DNA of 64,000 nucleotides from Vibrio rhodolitus (GTDB lineage: Bacteria > Pseudomonadota > Gammaproteobacteria > Enterobacterales > Vibrionaceae). The stretch is taken from contig NZ_QLYZ01000003.1 of assembly GCF_003350325.1 (NCBI RefSeq), positions 300,848 to 364,847 on the forward strand. The letters run 5' to 3'. The notes below the pieces were generated by a model. That model saw only the letters and a program-made list of their open reading frames with translations. It was not told the DNA's origin and made no database searches. The translations under genes and the position numbers were made by a program. This document shows, in pieces, positions 16,797-25,167 of this stretch (within the stretch, counting starts at the first letter, position 1; each line of letters begins with the position of its first letter).

Positions 16797-18005
16797 ATGA
16801 GTATTTTTCGTTTTCCATTACTGGTTTGGCTTGGGATCGGTATCCTGATCACCAGCCTTGGTATTCGCCAATCGTTCGGTATTTTCATGATGCCTATTTC
16901 TGAGCATTTTGGAACTGGGCGAGAGTTTTTTAGTTTTGCTATCGCATTGCAAAACTTGTTATTTGGTGCCTTTCAGCCTTTTGTAGGTATGGCAGCGGAT
17001 AAGTTTGGCTCAAAACGCATTATCTTTTTAGGTGCACTTTCTTATGCGTTGGGTCTTTACTTAACCTCTATTACTAGTGAAGCGAGTATGCTGTACATCT
17101 CTCTTGGTGCGCTAGTGGGTTTGGGTTTAAGTGCGACAAGTTATGTGATTGTCCTTGGTGCTGTGGCGAAAGTTGTGCCAGCAGAACACGCGGCGAAAGC
17201 GTTCGGTTTAACCACCGCTGCGGGCTCATTTGGTATGTTTGCAGTTATTCCAGGGGCGCAATGGCTATTGAGTGACTTTGGTTGGCAACAAGCACTGCAA
17301 GTGTTCGCTATGCTGTGTACCATCATTATGGCACTGAGCTTGTTTATGAAAACGTCGCAAAAAGCCAATGCTTCAGCGGCAAATCAGGAGCAAGACAACC
17401 AAACCTTGTCTCAAGCACTAAAAGAAGCGTTTAGCCATAAAGGCTACTGGCTTATTCACGCGGGTTTCTTTGTCTGTGGCTTCCACGTGATGTTTATCGC
17501 AACGCATTTACCAAGCTACTTAGCGGACAAACATCTGCCAGCAACCAGTGCGGCGATGGCTTTGGCGTATGTTGGTATCTTTAACATCTTTGGTTCTTAC
17601 TTTTGGGGAATTATGGGTGATAAGTTCAACAAACGTTACGTGATGTCTGCCTTGTACTTGATGCGTACGGTTGTGATTGCGGGCTTTGTTACCCTGCCAA
17701 TTACCGAAAATACGGCGGCAATGTTTGGTGCAGCGATTGGTTTTTGTTGGCTAGGTACGGTGCCTCTGACATCTGGCTTGGTTCGTCAAATCTTTGGAGC
17801 GCGCTATCTATCGACGCTGTATGGTTTGGTGTTCTTTACTCACCAAGTCGGCAGTTTCTTGGGCGCATGGGCGGGTGGTCGTATTTATGACTATTACGGC
17901 AGCTATGACCCAATCTGGTGGTCAACGGTGGTACTTGCGTTTGCGGCTGCACTATTGCACTTACCGATCAACGACAAACCTGTCGCGCGTTTAGCAACCG
18001 CATAA
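16797..18005 (+). CDS. Major facilitator superfamily transporter
   Basis: A 402-residue transporter with twelve predicted membrane segments and the MFS loop motif GMAADKFGSKRIIFLG between segments 2 and 3. The GIRQSFGIFMMPISEHFG opening fits the oxalate/formate antiporter-like group, whose members carry monocarboxylates or other organic anions. The start at 16797 has AAGG just upstream. It follows a His-rich micropeptide by seven bases and is followed by a terminator and a TauE/SafE permease. The substrate is not determined. Confidence 0.88.
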   Translation: MSIFRFPLLVWLGIGILITSLGIRQSFGIFMMPISEHFGTGREFFSFAIALQNLLFGAFQPFVGMAADKFGSKRIIFLGALSYALGLYLTSITSEASMLYISLGALVGLGLSATSYVIVLGAVAKVVPAEHAAKAFGLTTAAGSFGMFAVIPGAQWLLSDFGWQQALQVFAMLCTIIMALSLFMKTSQKANASAANQEQDNQTLSQALKEAFSHKGYWLIHAGFFVCGFHVMFIATHLPSYLADKHLPATSAAMALAYVGIFNIFGSYFWGIMGDKFNKRYVMSALYLMRTVVIAGFVTLPITENTAAMFGAAIGFCWLGTVPLTSGLVRQIFGARYLSTLYGLVFFTHQVGSFLGAWAGGRIYDYYGSYDPIWWSTVVLAFAAALLHLPINDKPVARLATA

Positions 18006-18023
18006 ATGCTAACCAAAATATCA

Positions 18024-18053
18024 AGAGCTGAGTTATACTCGGCTCTCTTTTTA
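18024..18053 (+). terminator. Terminator of the MFS gene
   Basis: AGAGCTGAG pairs with CTCGGCTCT (one G-T pair), followed by CTTTTTAT. It is only about 18 bases before the next gene, so some read-through into the permease gene is possible. Confidence 0.7.
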
Positions 18054-18070
18054 TCTTTTGGATATTCTCC

Positions 18071-18805
18071 ATGTTCGCTGAGTGGTTCACCTCTGAAGCA
18101 CTGATTGCTGCTTGTCTTATTTTTGTCGGTGCGTTTGTTCAAACATCCATCGGATTTGGCTTAGCCATTGTCGCTGCACCATTGCTTTATTTTGTTTCAC
18201 CTGATTATGTCCCAGCACCAATTGTGATGGTGGCTTTGTTTATTTCACTGCTCAATGCTTATAAGTACCGCAATAATGTTGAGATCGGTGGATTAAAAAT
18301 GGCGTTGATTGGTCGCGTGCCAGGTTCGATAGCTGGTGGTGCTTTATTGGTGTTGGTTTCCGGTGACGTGCTGGCATTGTGGTTAGGCTTTTTGGTACTG
18401 TTTGCGGTTGTGGTAAGTTTGCTGCCATTTCGAATTGAACCAACCCCAACCAGAATGGGTATTGCAGGCTTTTTCTCGGGCTTTTTTGGTACCAGTTCCG
18501 CGATAGGTGGTCCACCAATGGCGCTGCTGTTACAGCATCAAGAGGCAAATCAGTTACGTGGCAATTTGTCGGCGTTTTTTGTCTTTAGTTCGATTATTTC
18601 ATTGTCTGTGCAAGCTCCAGCAGGCTTCCTGACTTTGCATCACTTATGGATAACCATTCCTTTGCTACCAGCAGGCTGGTTAGGTTATCAATTGGCGCGT
18701 AAAACCACCGGGTCTTTGCCGAAAGAGAAAATCCGTATTGGCGCATTGATGCTATGCTCAATAAGTGGTTTAACTGCGGTGTGGCAAGGCTTTACCTCAC
18801 TGTAG
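18071..18805 (+). CDS. TauE/SafE family permease (sulfite exporter-like)
   Basis: A 244-residue membrane protein with about eight segments in two repeats. The repeats show the family motifs: GAFVQTSIGFGLAIVAAPLL in the first and GFFSGFFGTSSAIGGPPMALLL in the second. TauE/SafE proteins export sulfite, sulfoacetate or related organic anions. The rhodanese gene two genes upstream also handles sulfur, so a shared sulfur theme is possible but not proven. Confidence 0.88.
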   Translation: MFAEWFTSEALIAACLIFVGAFVQTSIGFGLAIVAAPLLYFVSPDYVPAPIVMVALFISLLNAYKYRNNVEIGGLKMALIGRVPGSIAGGALLVLVSGDVLALWLGFLVLFAVVVSLLPFRIEPTPTRMGIAGFFSGFFGTSSAIGGPPMALLLQHQEANQLRGNLSAFFVFSSIISLSVQAPAGFLTLHHLWITIPLLPAGWLGYQLARKTTGSLPKEKIRIGALMLCSISGLTAVWQGFTSL

Positions 18806-19016
18806 TTCATGCTCGGTTCATCTTAGCTATGCATACTAAGCATGAACAATAAACAGAATTAATTTGGTCGAGTCGACAGTGAGTCGATTTGACAAGTAGT
18901 GGATTCAATAGGTAGCTACTCTCTACTTTTATACACCTTTGCGATGTGTGCTGCGCTAACTTAGCTTGTGCCACACGCAGATGGTTTGCCAGTTTTTACA
19001 AAGAGGGTTTAAAACT

Positions 19017-19448
19017 ATGCGCACATTAGGAAACATCATCTGGTTTATTTGTGGTGGTGTCGTTATGGGGTTGATGTGGTGGCTGTTTGGTCTCCTAGCG
19101 TTTATCAGCATCATCGGTATTCCATGGGGCAGAGCGTGCTTCGTGATGGGGAACTTTTCATTCTTCCCATTCGGTCAAGAAGCGATTTCACGTGATGAAC
19201 TGACCAATGAAATGGATATTGGTACTAGTCCACTTGGCTTTATTGGTAATGTGATTTGGTTTTTGCTTGCGGGTATTTGGTTGGCAATTGGTCATATTTT
19301 ATCTGCGGTCGCGTGTTTTGTTACTATCATAGGTATTCCATTTGCACTGCAGCATTTAAAACTTGCGGTGATTTCATTGGCGCCGATTGGTAAAACGGTA
19401 GTTTCGAAAGAAGAAGCGGCAGCTGCGCGTTACTCAATGCGTAAGTAA
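19017..19448 (+). CDS. yccF: YccF domain inner-membrane protein
   Basis: A 143-residue protein with two copies of the YccF repeat: GNIIWFICGG...IIGIPWGRACF and GNVIWFLLAG...IIGIPFALQHLKL. Each repeat has membrane helices. YccF proteins have no firm function. The start at 19017 is chosen because GAGGG precedes it and the protein then begins with MRTLGN as in homologs. A strong terminator follows. Confidence 0.9.
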   Translation: MRTLGNIIWFICGGVVMGLMWWLFGLLAFISIIGIPWGRACFVMGNFSFFPFGQEAISRDELTNEMDIGTSPLGFIGNVIWFLLAGIWLAIGHILSAVACFVTIIGIPFALQHLKLAVISLAPIGKTVVSKEEAAAARYSMRK

Positions 19449-19489
19449 TTTGCCAACGCACTGAGTTATCTAAAATCATATTAGGTTTA

Positions 19490-19522
19490 AATCCGCCGCT
19501 CGCTGAGCGGCGGATTTTTTTG
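19490..19522 (+). terminator. Terminator of yccF
   Basis: A long GC-rich stem (AATCCGCCGCTC with GAGCGGCGGATT) is followed by TTTTTTTG. It separates yccF from the convergent gene at 19553. Confidence 0.9.
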
Positions 19523-19552
19523 TTTGATGCCGATGAGGTTGCCATTGTAGCC

Positions 19553-20422
19553 TCAATAGGCTTTGATGCCGTGTTCGCGTAACCGAGCTGGCAGCACCTG
19601 ATCTAATCGTTCTATTTCATCGCTGTAGACGTCAATCAATGCAAATTGGTGGTGGCGGTAGAGTGCGCGAATGCGCTCTATTTCCTCATCAGCCATCGCG
19701 CCGTGCTCGTCTCCCCAATATTGCAGATAGACTTTACCTGTTGGTAGGTAGAAGTCACTAAGCTGCTCTTGCTCAATTGGCAGTGCGCGGTCATAGGCAT
19801 GCACAATGCCATTCATGTATAGCCAGTTGTCGATAATGAGCTCAGCTCTCGAGCGCACGTAGTGTCCATCCAATGTGCGATGTTTAGCGGCAAACTTATG
19901 CTGGAAACTGGCGAAGGATTTATCGATCGCTTTTGCTTGCGCGTCTTGCCCCAAATATTCGACCACAGTTTGTTTTAGGCGTTTGTTTTTGGTGATGGTG
20001 TCATGCCATAAAACGAAGCTTTGTTCTGTTTCTTTGTCGGTTTTCTGCTGAGCGCCATGGGTTAATCCAGAGGCGGTGGCAACCCAGCCATGCTCACTTT
20101 TACTGATCCAGCCCAGTTCACTGAGTAGCAAATTAATACGCTTGGCAGAGAGAGCGAAATACTTGCCAAGCGAGGTGGCACTGAGTAGCTCGCCTTTGCT
20201 GAGTGAGTCGTCGATGAGTAGGTTTTCAGGCCATACAATAAACTGTCCAAATTTACTGTGCTGGACATATTCTCCGCCAAACTTTGCGCCAATTTCGGTT
20301 AATACCCAGCTTTGCTCTGCTCGATTGATGTAGCCCGCACGCTTGAGCTCGGCAAACAGATCTTGCGCTTTAATATCTCGCTTTTTGGCTAGTTGAGAAG
20401 TGGAGATTTTGTTGTCAGCCAT
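19553..20422 (-). CDS. Winged-helix protein with C-terminal PD-(D/E)XK nuclease-like domain
   Basis: A 289-residue protein. Residues about 5-65 and 78-135 look like two related winged-helix units (AKKRDIKAQDLFAELKRAGYI and GKYFALSAKRINLLLSELGWI regions). The C-terminal part resembles small PD-(D/E)XK nucleases: Glu194 in RSRAELIIDNWL, Asp223 in LSDFYLP, then VYLQYWG, where the usual family form is Y-I-E-Y-F-G. Gln234 thus replaces the expected acidic residue, so cleavage activity is doubtful. The start at 20422 has GAGGAA upstream. The biological role is unknown; a DNA-binding or repair role is inferred. Confidence 0.7.
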   Translation of the reverse strand: MADNKISTSQLAKKRDIKAQDLFAELKRAGYINRAEQSWVLTEIGAKFGGEYVQHSKFGQFIVWPENLLIDDSLSKGELLSATSLGKYFALSAKRINLLLSELGWISKSEHGWVATASGLTHGAQQKTDKETEQSFVLWHDTITKNKRLKQTVVEYLGQDAQAKAIDKSFASFQHKFAAKHRTLDGHYVRSRAELIIDNWLYMNGIVHAYDRALPIEQEQLSDFYLPTGKVYLQYWGDEHGAMADEEIERIRALYRHHQFALIDVYSDEIERLDQVLPARLREHGIKAY

Positions 20423-20534
20423 TATGGTTCCTCGGCGCAGAAAGTGAGGGTATTTTCGCAGTGGTTTAAAATTGCGCCAAGGTAAATTATCGCTTTTGCT
20501 GCCAAGATGGGAGGTGTGGCTAACTTGCGGCGAC

Positions 20535-20556
20535 AAAAAAGGAGGCTTTGCCTCCA
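20535..20556 (-). terminator. Terminator of the degenerate-GGDEF gene
   Basis: GGAGGC and GCCTCC around AAA, followed on the minus strand by TTTTTTT, seven bases past the stop at 20563. Confidence 0.88.
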
Positions 20557-20562
20557 GTTTTG

Positions 20563-22329
20563 TTAATCTTGGTATGTTGTGTAGTTGACTTGATTTCGCC
20601 CTGCACCTTTGGCTTTAAATAAGGCTTTTTCTGTCTGATTGAGCGTTTCTTGATGGGCATGCTCGACCTTGCCAAGACCAATACTGACAGTGTATGGCAC
20701 GTGGATATCTCCAACTTTTACCGGGTTTTCTTCAAGCAATACTCGCAGCTCATTGCATTTGCTGAGCGCATCTTGCTGATCATGGGCATGAAATAGCATG
20801 CTGAACTTACCTAAGCCATCACGTGACAAGCTAATTGCCCGCGGTTTAGGAAAACAGGTTTGCATGATATCAGCAGTGGAAATCATGATCTTATCGGCAC
20901 ATTGAGAGCCATGGTGATTAAGGATCTGTTCGAAAAAGTCCACTTCAAGTTGGGCAAAAAAGACATTCTCTGAGTGCTGGTGGCAGTCGATAGAGGCGTT
21001 CATGGTGTGCTGGCTATCGAGCTTGGTCATTACGTCTTTGCACAGCAGGCTCTTGCGCAGCAACAGGTTAGACAATGCAATCTCACTGTATTCGCGGATC
21101 ATACGCATGATGCAACTGTTATATGGCATAAAGGTTTGAACGTAAATGACGGCAATTAACTCATCTTGGTTGTGCAGGGGTATCGCATAGTGATTGGCGC
21201 GAATTTGTAGTCTCTGCGCGAGACGATCGGCGCTGTTTTTGTTCACAAAGGCAATTTTACCCGCACAAAAGTGACTGGCGAGTTGATCATCTTTTAAGGC
21301 AACTTTGCTGTTACCGTGAAAGTCTAACGTTGAAAATTGGCTGCTTTGTTGATCATATAGGCAAAACTGCACACCGCGGTTTGGCACGAAGCGATCCAGA
21401 GTGTAACGCAACTGATGCTTGAAGTTGTTTAACTCGGTTTGTTTGTTTAGTTGTGACAACGCCCGAGTCAATTGCTTGGTCAAGTAACTGATGGCGATGG
21501 CAATAAAGAGCAGTGATGCGATAAATACGGCACTTAAACCAAACTGATAAGAGGCAGCAAGAATATCTGAACGATCCGTACCGGAGATAAAGACCCAATC
21601 AAGCTCGTTGTCCGCATCAAAAACCGCGACTTTAAATTGATCACGATAGTAATACTCATAGTCAGAGAACTTAGTTCCTGATTCAACCAATTGGCTGATA
21701 CCACTGCGATAGCTGATTGAGAGTGAGCCAATGCGGCTTGGATCTGGATGGAAGATCAAACGCCCGGTGTGCTCATCAATCACAAATACGTAGCCTTCAT
21801 TAAGAGTACGAAGACCTCTTAAGCTTTGTGTGGTGTGTTTTAAGTCGAATTCTAACCACAGCTGTTGCGTGTCATTTGGCGTGTATTTAATCGCAAAAAC
21901 CCAATAATCGGGATATTTCTCATACAAAGATGAAATCGCAATATCAGCTGAGAATTTGACTAGTGGCGTCCAAACGATATTTGGGTTTCTCTCAGGTAGA
22001 GTAGGGTTAAGCAGCAAAGAGCGATACTGACCTGTCTCTAGATTGACTTGGATGATATCGGCGTAGATAGGAGAGTGTTTTAAAATTCGGTACGCTTCGT
22101 TATCAAATTCGCTGAGTGTTTTCGCATCATTGAGCAAAAACAGTTTACTTGCTGCCGCTTCAACTTGAGCTGAGACCAAATGCATCGCGGTGTTCAAGTT
22201 GTCTAGGGACTGTGAATGTGCGTTTTGCTCAGATGTTTTGAGTTGATCATAAGCCAAATAGACCATACACAGCGTCATTAGTATGATGTACGGTTTGAGT
22301 AGTCGTGAGATCAACTGGGGTAAAGCCAT
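20563..22329 (-). CDS. Membrane sensor with cache domain and degenerate GGDEF domain
   Basis: A 588-residue protein. A membrane helix (residues about 10-27) and another at about 266-283 bracket a periplasmic cache/PDC-type sensor. A GAF-like region (about 305-425) follows, then a diguanylate-cyclase fold (about 455-588). The catalytic motif is broken: RDGLGKF (503-509) stands where R-Y-G-G-D-E-F is expected, and the metal-binding DxxD-type segment reads EVDFFEQILNHHG. It probably does not make cyclic di-GMP but may bind a ligand or partner. Start: ATG at 22329; a TTG at 22344 is an alternative, and neither has a good ribosome binding site. Confidence 0.85.
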   Translation of the reverse strand: MALPQLISRLLKPYIILMTLCMVYLAYDQLKTSEQNAHSQSLDNLNTAMHLVSAQVEAAASKLFLLNDAKTLSEFDNEAYRILKHSPIYADIIQVNLETGQYRSLLLNPTLPERNPNIVWTPLVKFSADIAISSLYEKYPDYWVFAIKYTPNDTQQLWLEFDLKHTTQSLRGLRTLNEGYVFVIDEHTGRLIFHPDPSRIGSLSISYRSGISQLVESGTKFSDYEYYYRDQFKVAVFDADNELDWVFISGTDRSDILAASYQFGLSAVFIASLLFIAIAISYLTKQLTRALSQLNKQTELNNFKHQLRYTLDRFVPNRGVQFCLYDQQSSQFSTLDFHGNSKVALKDDQLASHFCAGKIAFVNKNSADRLAQRLQIRANHYAIPLHNQDELIAVIYVQTFMPYNSCIMRMIREYSEIALSNLLLRKSLLCKDVMTKLDSQHTMNASIDCHQHSENVFFAQLEVDFFEQILNHHGSQCADKIMISTADIMQTCFPKPRAISLSRDGLGKFSMLFHAHDQQDALSKCNELRVLLEENPVKVGDIHVPYTVSIGLGKVEHAHQETLNQTEKALFKAKGAGRNQVNYTTYQD

Positions 22330-22422
22330 GAGAAGAAATGCCAACTTATAGTATAATATTGTGATTTGTGTCGTATTTTAAAGGCTTTTGAAGTGATAAG
22401 CAATGTACTGCTATGCATCAGC

Positions 22423-22459
22423 AATACCAAGTTGAAACTAGTCAGTTCAACTTGGTATT
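22423..22459. repeat. Long perfect hairpin between glgX and the GGDEF gene
   Basis: Fourteen-base arms AATACCAAGTTGAA and TTCAACTTGGTATT pair perfectly around a nine-base spacer. No T-run follows on either strand. Similar short AATACCAAG hairpins occur dispersed in Vibrio genomes (my recollection), so this may be an intergenic repeat rather than a simple terminator of glgX. Confidence 0.6.
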
Positions 22460-22496
22460 AGGTCTTAGCCGAGAAAAGAGAAGTGATTTACAAGGC

Positions 22497-24476
22497 TTAT
22501 TGCTTGCTTTCGTTGGTGTGGGATGCAGGACAAGCAAAGATAGCCATTGAGGTCGCATCTAACAGCACTTGCTGCCGCTCAATCGCCTGATACATTTCAT
22601 TGCTGCTAGTGTTGCAGATCATCTGCCATTTTTGACCGGTTTTGTTTGGTAGGGTAAAGCGCGCTGGTGCATCCGTTTGGTTGATGGCGTAAAACAGCTG
22701 ATCACCATTCTCCCCAATCCCCATATGCAGGCCAACTGCGGTGACTTTATTCCAATCTTCATGGCTAAGTGGATTACCATCAATTTTACGCCAATAGACT
22801 CGGTTGCTATTGCGACTTTCTCCACTGAAGGCGCGAATAAATGGCAGCATGTAACGCTGTCTTGCGGCGATCATATCACTTAGCCAAGTGCGAAACTCTT
22901 GTTTACCTTCGTCCAGTTGCCAATCTATCCAGCTAATAGGACCATCTTGGCAATAGGCATTGTTGTTGCCTTTTTGGCTGTGTGACAACACATCTGCCAT
23001 CAAAATATGCGGAATACCGAAGGAGAACAGCAAGGTCGTCATAAAGTTGCGTTTTTGCTTGTCGCGTTTCGCCACGATGATGGCATCACTGCTTTCGCCC
23101 TCAACGCCGTAATTGGCTGAGCGATTGTCGCCGTGCCCATCACGGTTTTGCTCACCGTTCGCTTCGTTATGTTTTGACTTGTATGAGACCAAGTCTTGCA
23201 GGCAGAAGCCATCATGGTAAGTAATGTAATTGACTGTTAAGCGATAAGGCCAATGTGCCGCGCTATATAGATCGCGTGAACCCATGATCCGAGTGGCTAG
23301 TTCGGTTAAATAGCCTTGATCCCCGCGCCAAAAGCTGCGGGCAGTATCGCGTAAGCGATCGTTACATTCGCTCCAGCCAAAGGGAAAGTTCCCAACTTGA
23401 TAACCATTTGGACCGATATCCCAAGGCTCGGCAATAAGTTTGATTTTTTGTAGTACCGGATCTTGGGCAACGGCTTTGAAAAATCCGCTGTTTGGATTGA
23501 ACTGTTCGCCTTCACGCCCCAGAGTTGCCGCCAGATCGAAACGGAAACCGTCGATGTGGTATTCCGTCACCCAGTAGCGCAAACTATCCATCACAAGATT
23601 AAGAGCAGGCTGATAAGAGAGATCAACCGTATTGCCGCACCCAGTGTAGTTAGCAAAGTGTTGACCATGCTTAAGGTAGTATTTTTTATCTAACGCTTTG
23701 AGGTTGAAAACCGGACCATCTGGTCCCGCTTCGGCAGTGTGGTTAAACACTACGTCTAAGATCACTTCTATACCATGGCGGTGCAGTTCTCGAATCGTGG
23801 TTTTAAGCTCAATCACCGCATCATGACTTGCATAGCGAGGGTCGGGCACCATAAACAGATATGGGTTGTAGCCCCAGTAGTTGACCTTATCCATATTGAG
23901 CAGATGTGGCTCATGCATACAAGCCGCAACGGGTAGGAGTTGAATCGTGTTGATGTTTTGCTGCTGGTAAAAGTTGAGCATCGCTGGGCTAATCAAACCC
24001 AAATAGCGTCCTTGTGATTCACTGTCCACTTCAGGGTTGAGTTTGCTGATGCCTTTGACATGGGTTTCAAACAATACCATTTCGTCTTTAGCACGATTCG
24101 GCGATTGGACATCTTGCCAATCGAAACGACCTTCAGTGACTAGGCACTTGGCTAATTGAAAGCTTTTGCGGGCGTTAAATGGTGGTTTGTAGTGCAGTGA
24201 GTTATCGAGCGCTTTAGCATAAGGGTCAGCAATATAGTGTTCTTGCCCCTTGATTAACGCAATATAGCCATAGCGTTGACCGGAGGTAATGCCTTCAATA
24301 AATGTGTGTTTGATTCCCGCATACTCTTGATCTAGTTGATAAGTTACGTGCTGACCGTGCGCATCAAATAAGGCTAAACGAATGTCTTCACTGTCTGGAG
24401 CGTAGATAGCAAAATTACACCCTTGCTCGTTCAGAGTCGCTCCGAGAGGGAATGGGCTTGAGGCTGAATTTGTCAT
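22497..24476 (-). CDS. glgX: Glycogen debranching enzyme GlgX
   Basis: A 659-residue GH13 isoamylase-type enzyme that cuts alpha-1,6 branches of limit dextrins during glycogen breakdown. An N-terminal CBM48 domain covers about residues 5-100. Catalytic residues are nucleophile Asp314 (DGFRFDLA) and acid/base Glu350 (KLIAEPWDIG), with the supporting motifs ILDVVFNHT at 239-247 and YHDGFCL. It stands alone, not with other glycogen genes. The ribosome binding site is weak. The length fits GlgX. Confidence 0.94.
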   Translation of the reverse strand: MTNSASSPFPLGATLNEQGCNFAIYAPDSEDIRLALFDAHGQHVTYQLDQEYAGIKHTFIEGITSGQRYGYIALIKGQEHYIADPYAKALDNSLHYKPPFNARKSFQLAKCLVTEGRFDWQDVQSPNRAKDEMVLFETHVKGISKLNPEVDSESQGRYLGLISPAMLNFYQQQNINTIQLLPVAACMHEPHLLNMDKVNYWGYNPYLFMVPDPRYASHDAVIELKTTIRELHRHGIEVILDVVFNHTAEAGPDGPVFNLKALDKKYYLKHGQHFANYTGCGNTVDLSYQPALNLVMDSLRYWVTEYHIDGFRFDLAATLGREGEQFNPNSGFFKAVAQDPVLQKIKLIAEPWDIGPNGYQVGNFPFGWSECNDRLRDTARSFWRGDQGYLTELATRIMGSRDLYSAAHWPYRLTVNYITYHDGFCLQDLVSYKSKHNEANGEQNRDGHGDNRSANYGVEGESSDAIIVAKRDKQKRNFMTTLLFSFGIPHILMADVLSHSQKGNNNAYCQDGPISWIDWQLDEGKQEFRTWLSDMIAARQRYMLPFIRAFSGESRNSNRVYWRKIDGNPLSHEDWNKVTAVGLHMGIGENGDQLFYAINQTDAPARFTLPNKTGQKWQMICNTSSNEMYQAIERQQVLLDATSMAIFACPASHTNESKQ

Positions 24477-24915
24477 GTCTGTCGTTGTATACCAATGCTG
24501 GGCTGCGTCTATTTGACGTTTTTGGTTATGGTTTTGTGTCGTTGATAAACGCTTTGTTATTCATTTGTCTTTGTAATAAAGAACTATAGGGCAAAATTGG
24601 TGACAAAAGTTTGTCCAGCCCCTGATTATTTCCCTACCAAATAGTGATCTAGCTCTAATAACCTTGTTTTTGACTCAGCTAGCTACGGGAAAAAGGCGAT
24701 CTGTTCTTTGACTGTTTGGCTAAGCGGGGAATGAATCGAGATCACAAACTGTTAGATTGATTTGCGATTGTTTCGTTTTAATAACTTGTTTGTATAGAGT
24801 CGGTTAGACCAAGAGTTTGCTCTCGCGATGCCATTCTCCTGCGTAGGGGCTTTGACTCTTATGCGTGGTTATCTACGCTTAAATGTAATAACCAGCCAAA
24901 TGAAAGGAGAACATA
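24477..24915. other. Intergenic region between divergent glgX and a small gene
   Basis: About 440 bases. It contains the ribosome binding site AAAGGAGAA of the small gene at its right end. I see no convincing open frame, palindromic operator or RNA structure in the rest. Confidence 0.5.
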
Positions 24916-25110
24916 ATGGCGACATTCAAACAGGATATCCCAAACCGTGTCACGGTCTACCATGATGATCTTGAGCAAGAAAAAGCACTAAAAAACGCCC
25001 TAGCTCCGGAAAAACCGCGCTATTTCAACGGTTCTCCCACTTATCAAGCAGAGAGTATTGATGCATTCAAACAGCGCGTAGAAAGTGCTGGAATGAGTTT
25101 AGAAAAATAG
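24916..25110 (+). CDS. Small soluble protein of unknown function
   Basis: A 64-residue polar protein with an excellent ribosome binding site (AAAGGAGAA, six bases before the ATG) and its own terminator, both of which argue that it is real. It has no cysteine, no signal peptide and no membrane segment. Predicted helices cover the middle (DDLEQEKALKNAL) and the end (ESIDAFKQRVESAGM). It stands alone behind a long upstream region, suggesting regulated expression. I do not recognise the family. Confidence 0.75.
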   Translation: MATFKQDIPNRVTVYHDDLEQEKALKNALAPEKPRYFNGSPTYQAESIDAFKQRVESAGMSLEK

Positions 25111-25126
25111 TCACAAGAGAGTGAGC

Positions 25127-25153
25127 AAGACCACCAAGCGGTGGTCTTTTTTG
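25127..25153 (+). terminator. Terminator of the 64-residue protein gene
   Basis: AAGACCACC and GGTGGTCTT around AAGC, followed by TTTT. Confidence 0.9.
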
Positions 25154-25167
25154 TGCCAGTTGAACCG

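Noticed and set aside
18808..18846. Inverted repeat TTCATGCT...AGCATGAA after the TauE/SafE gene
   Set aside because: The arms are short with a long loop and there is no T-run; it could be chance or a weak processing site, not enough to list.
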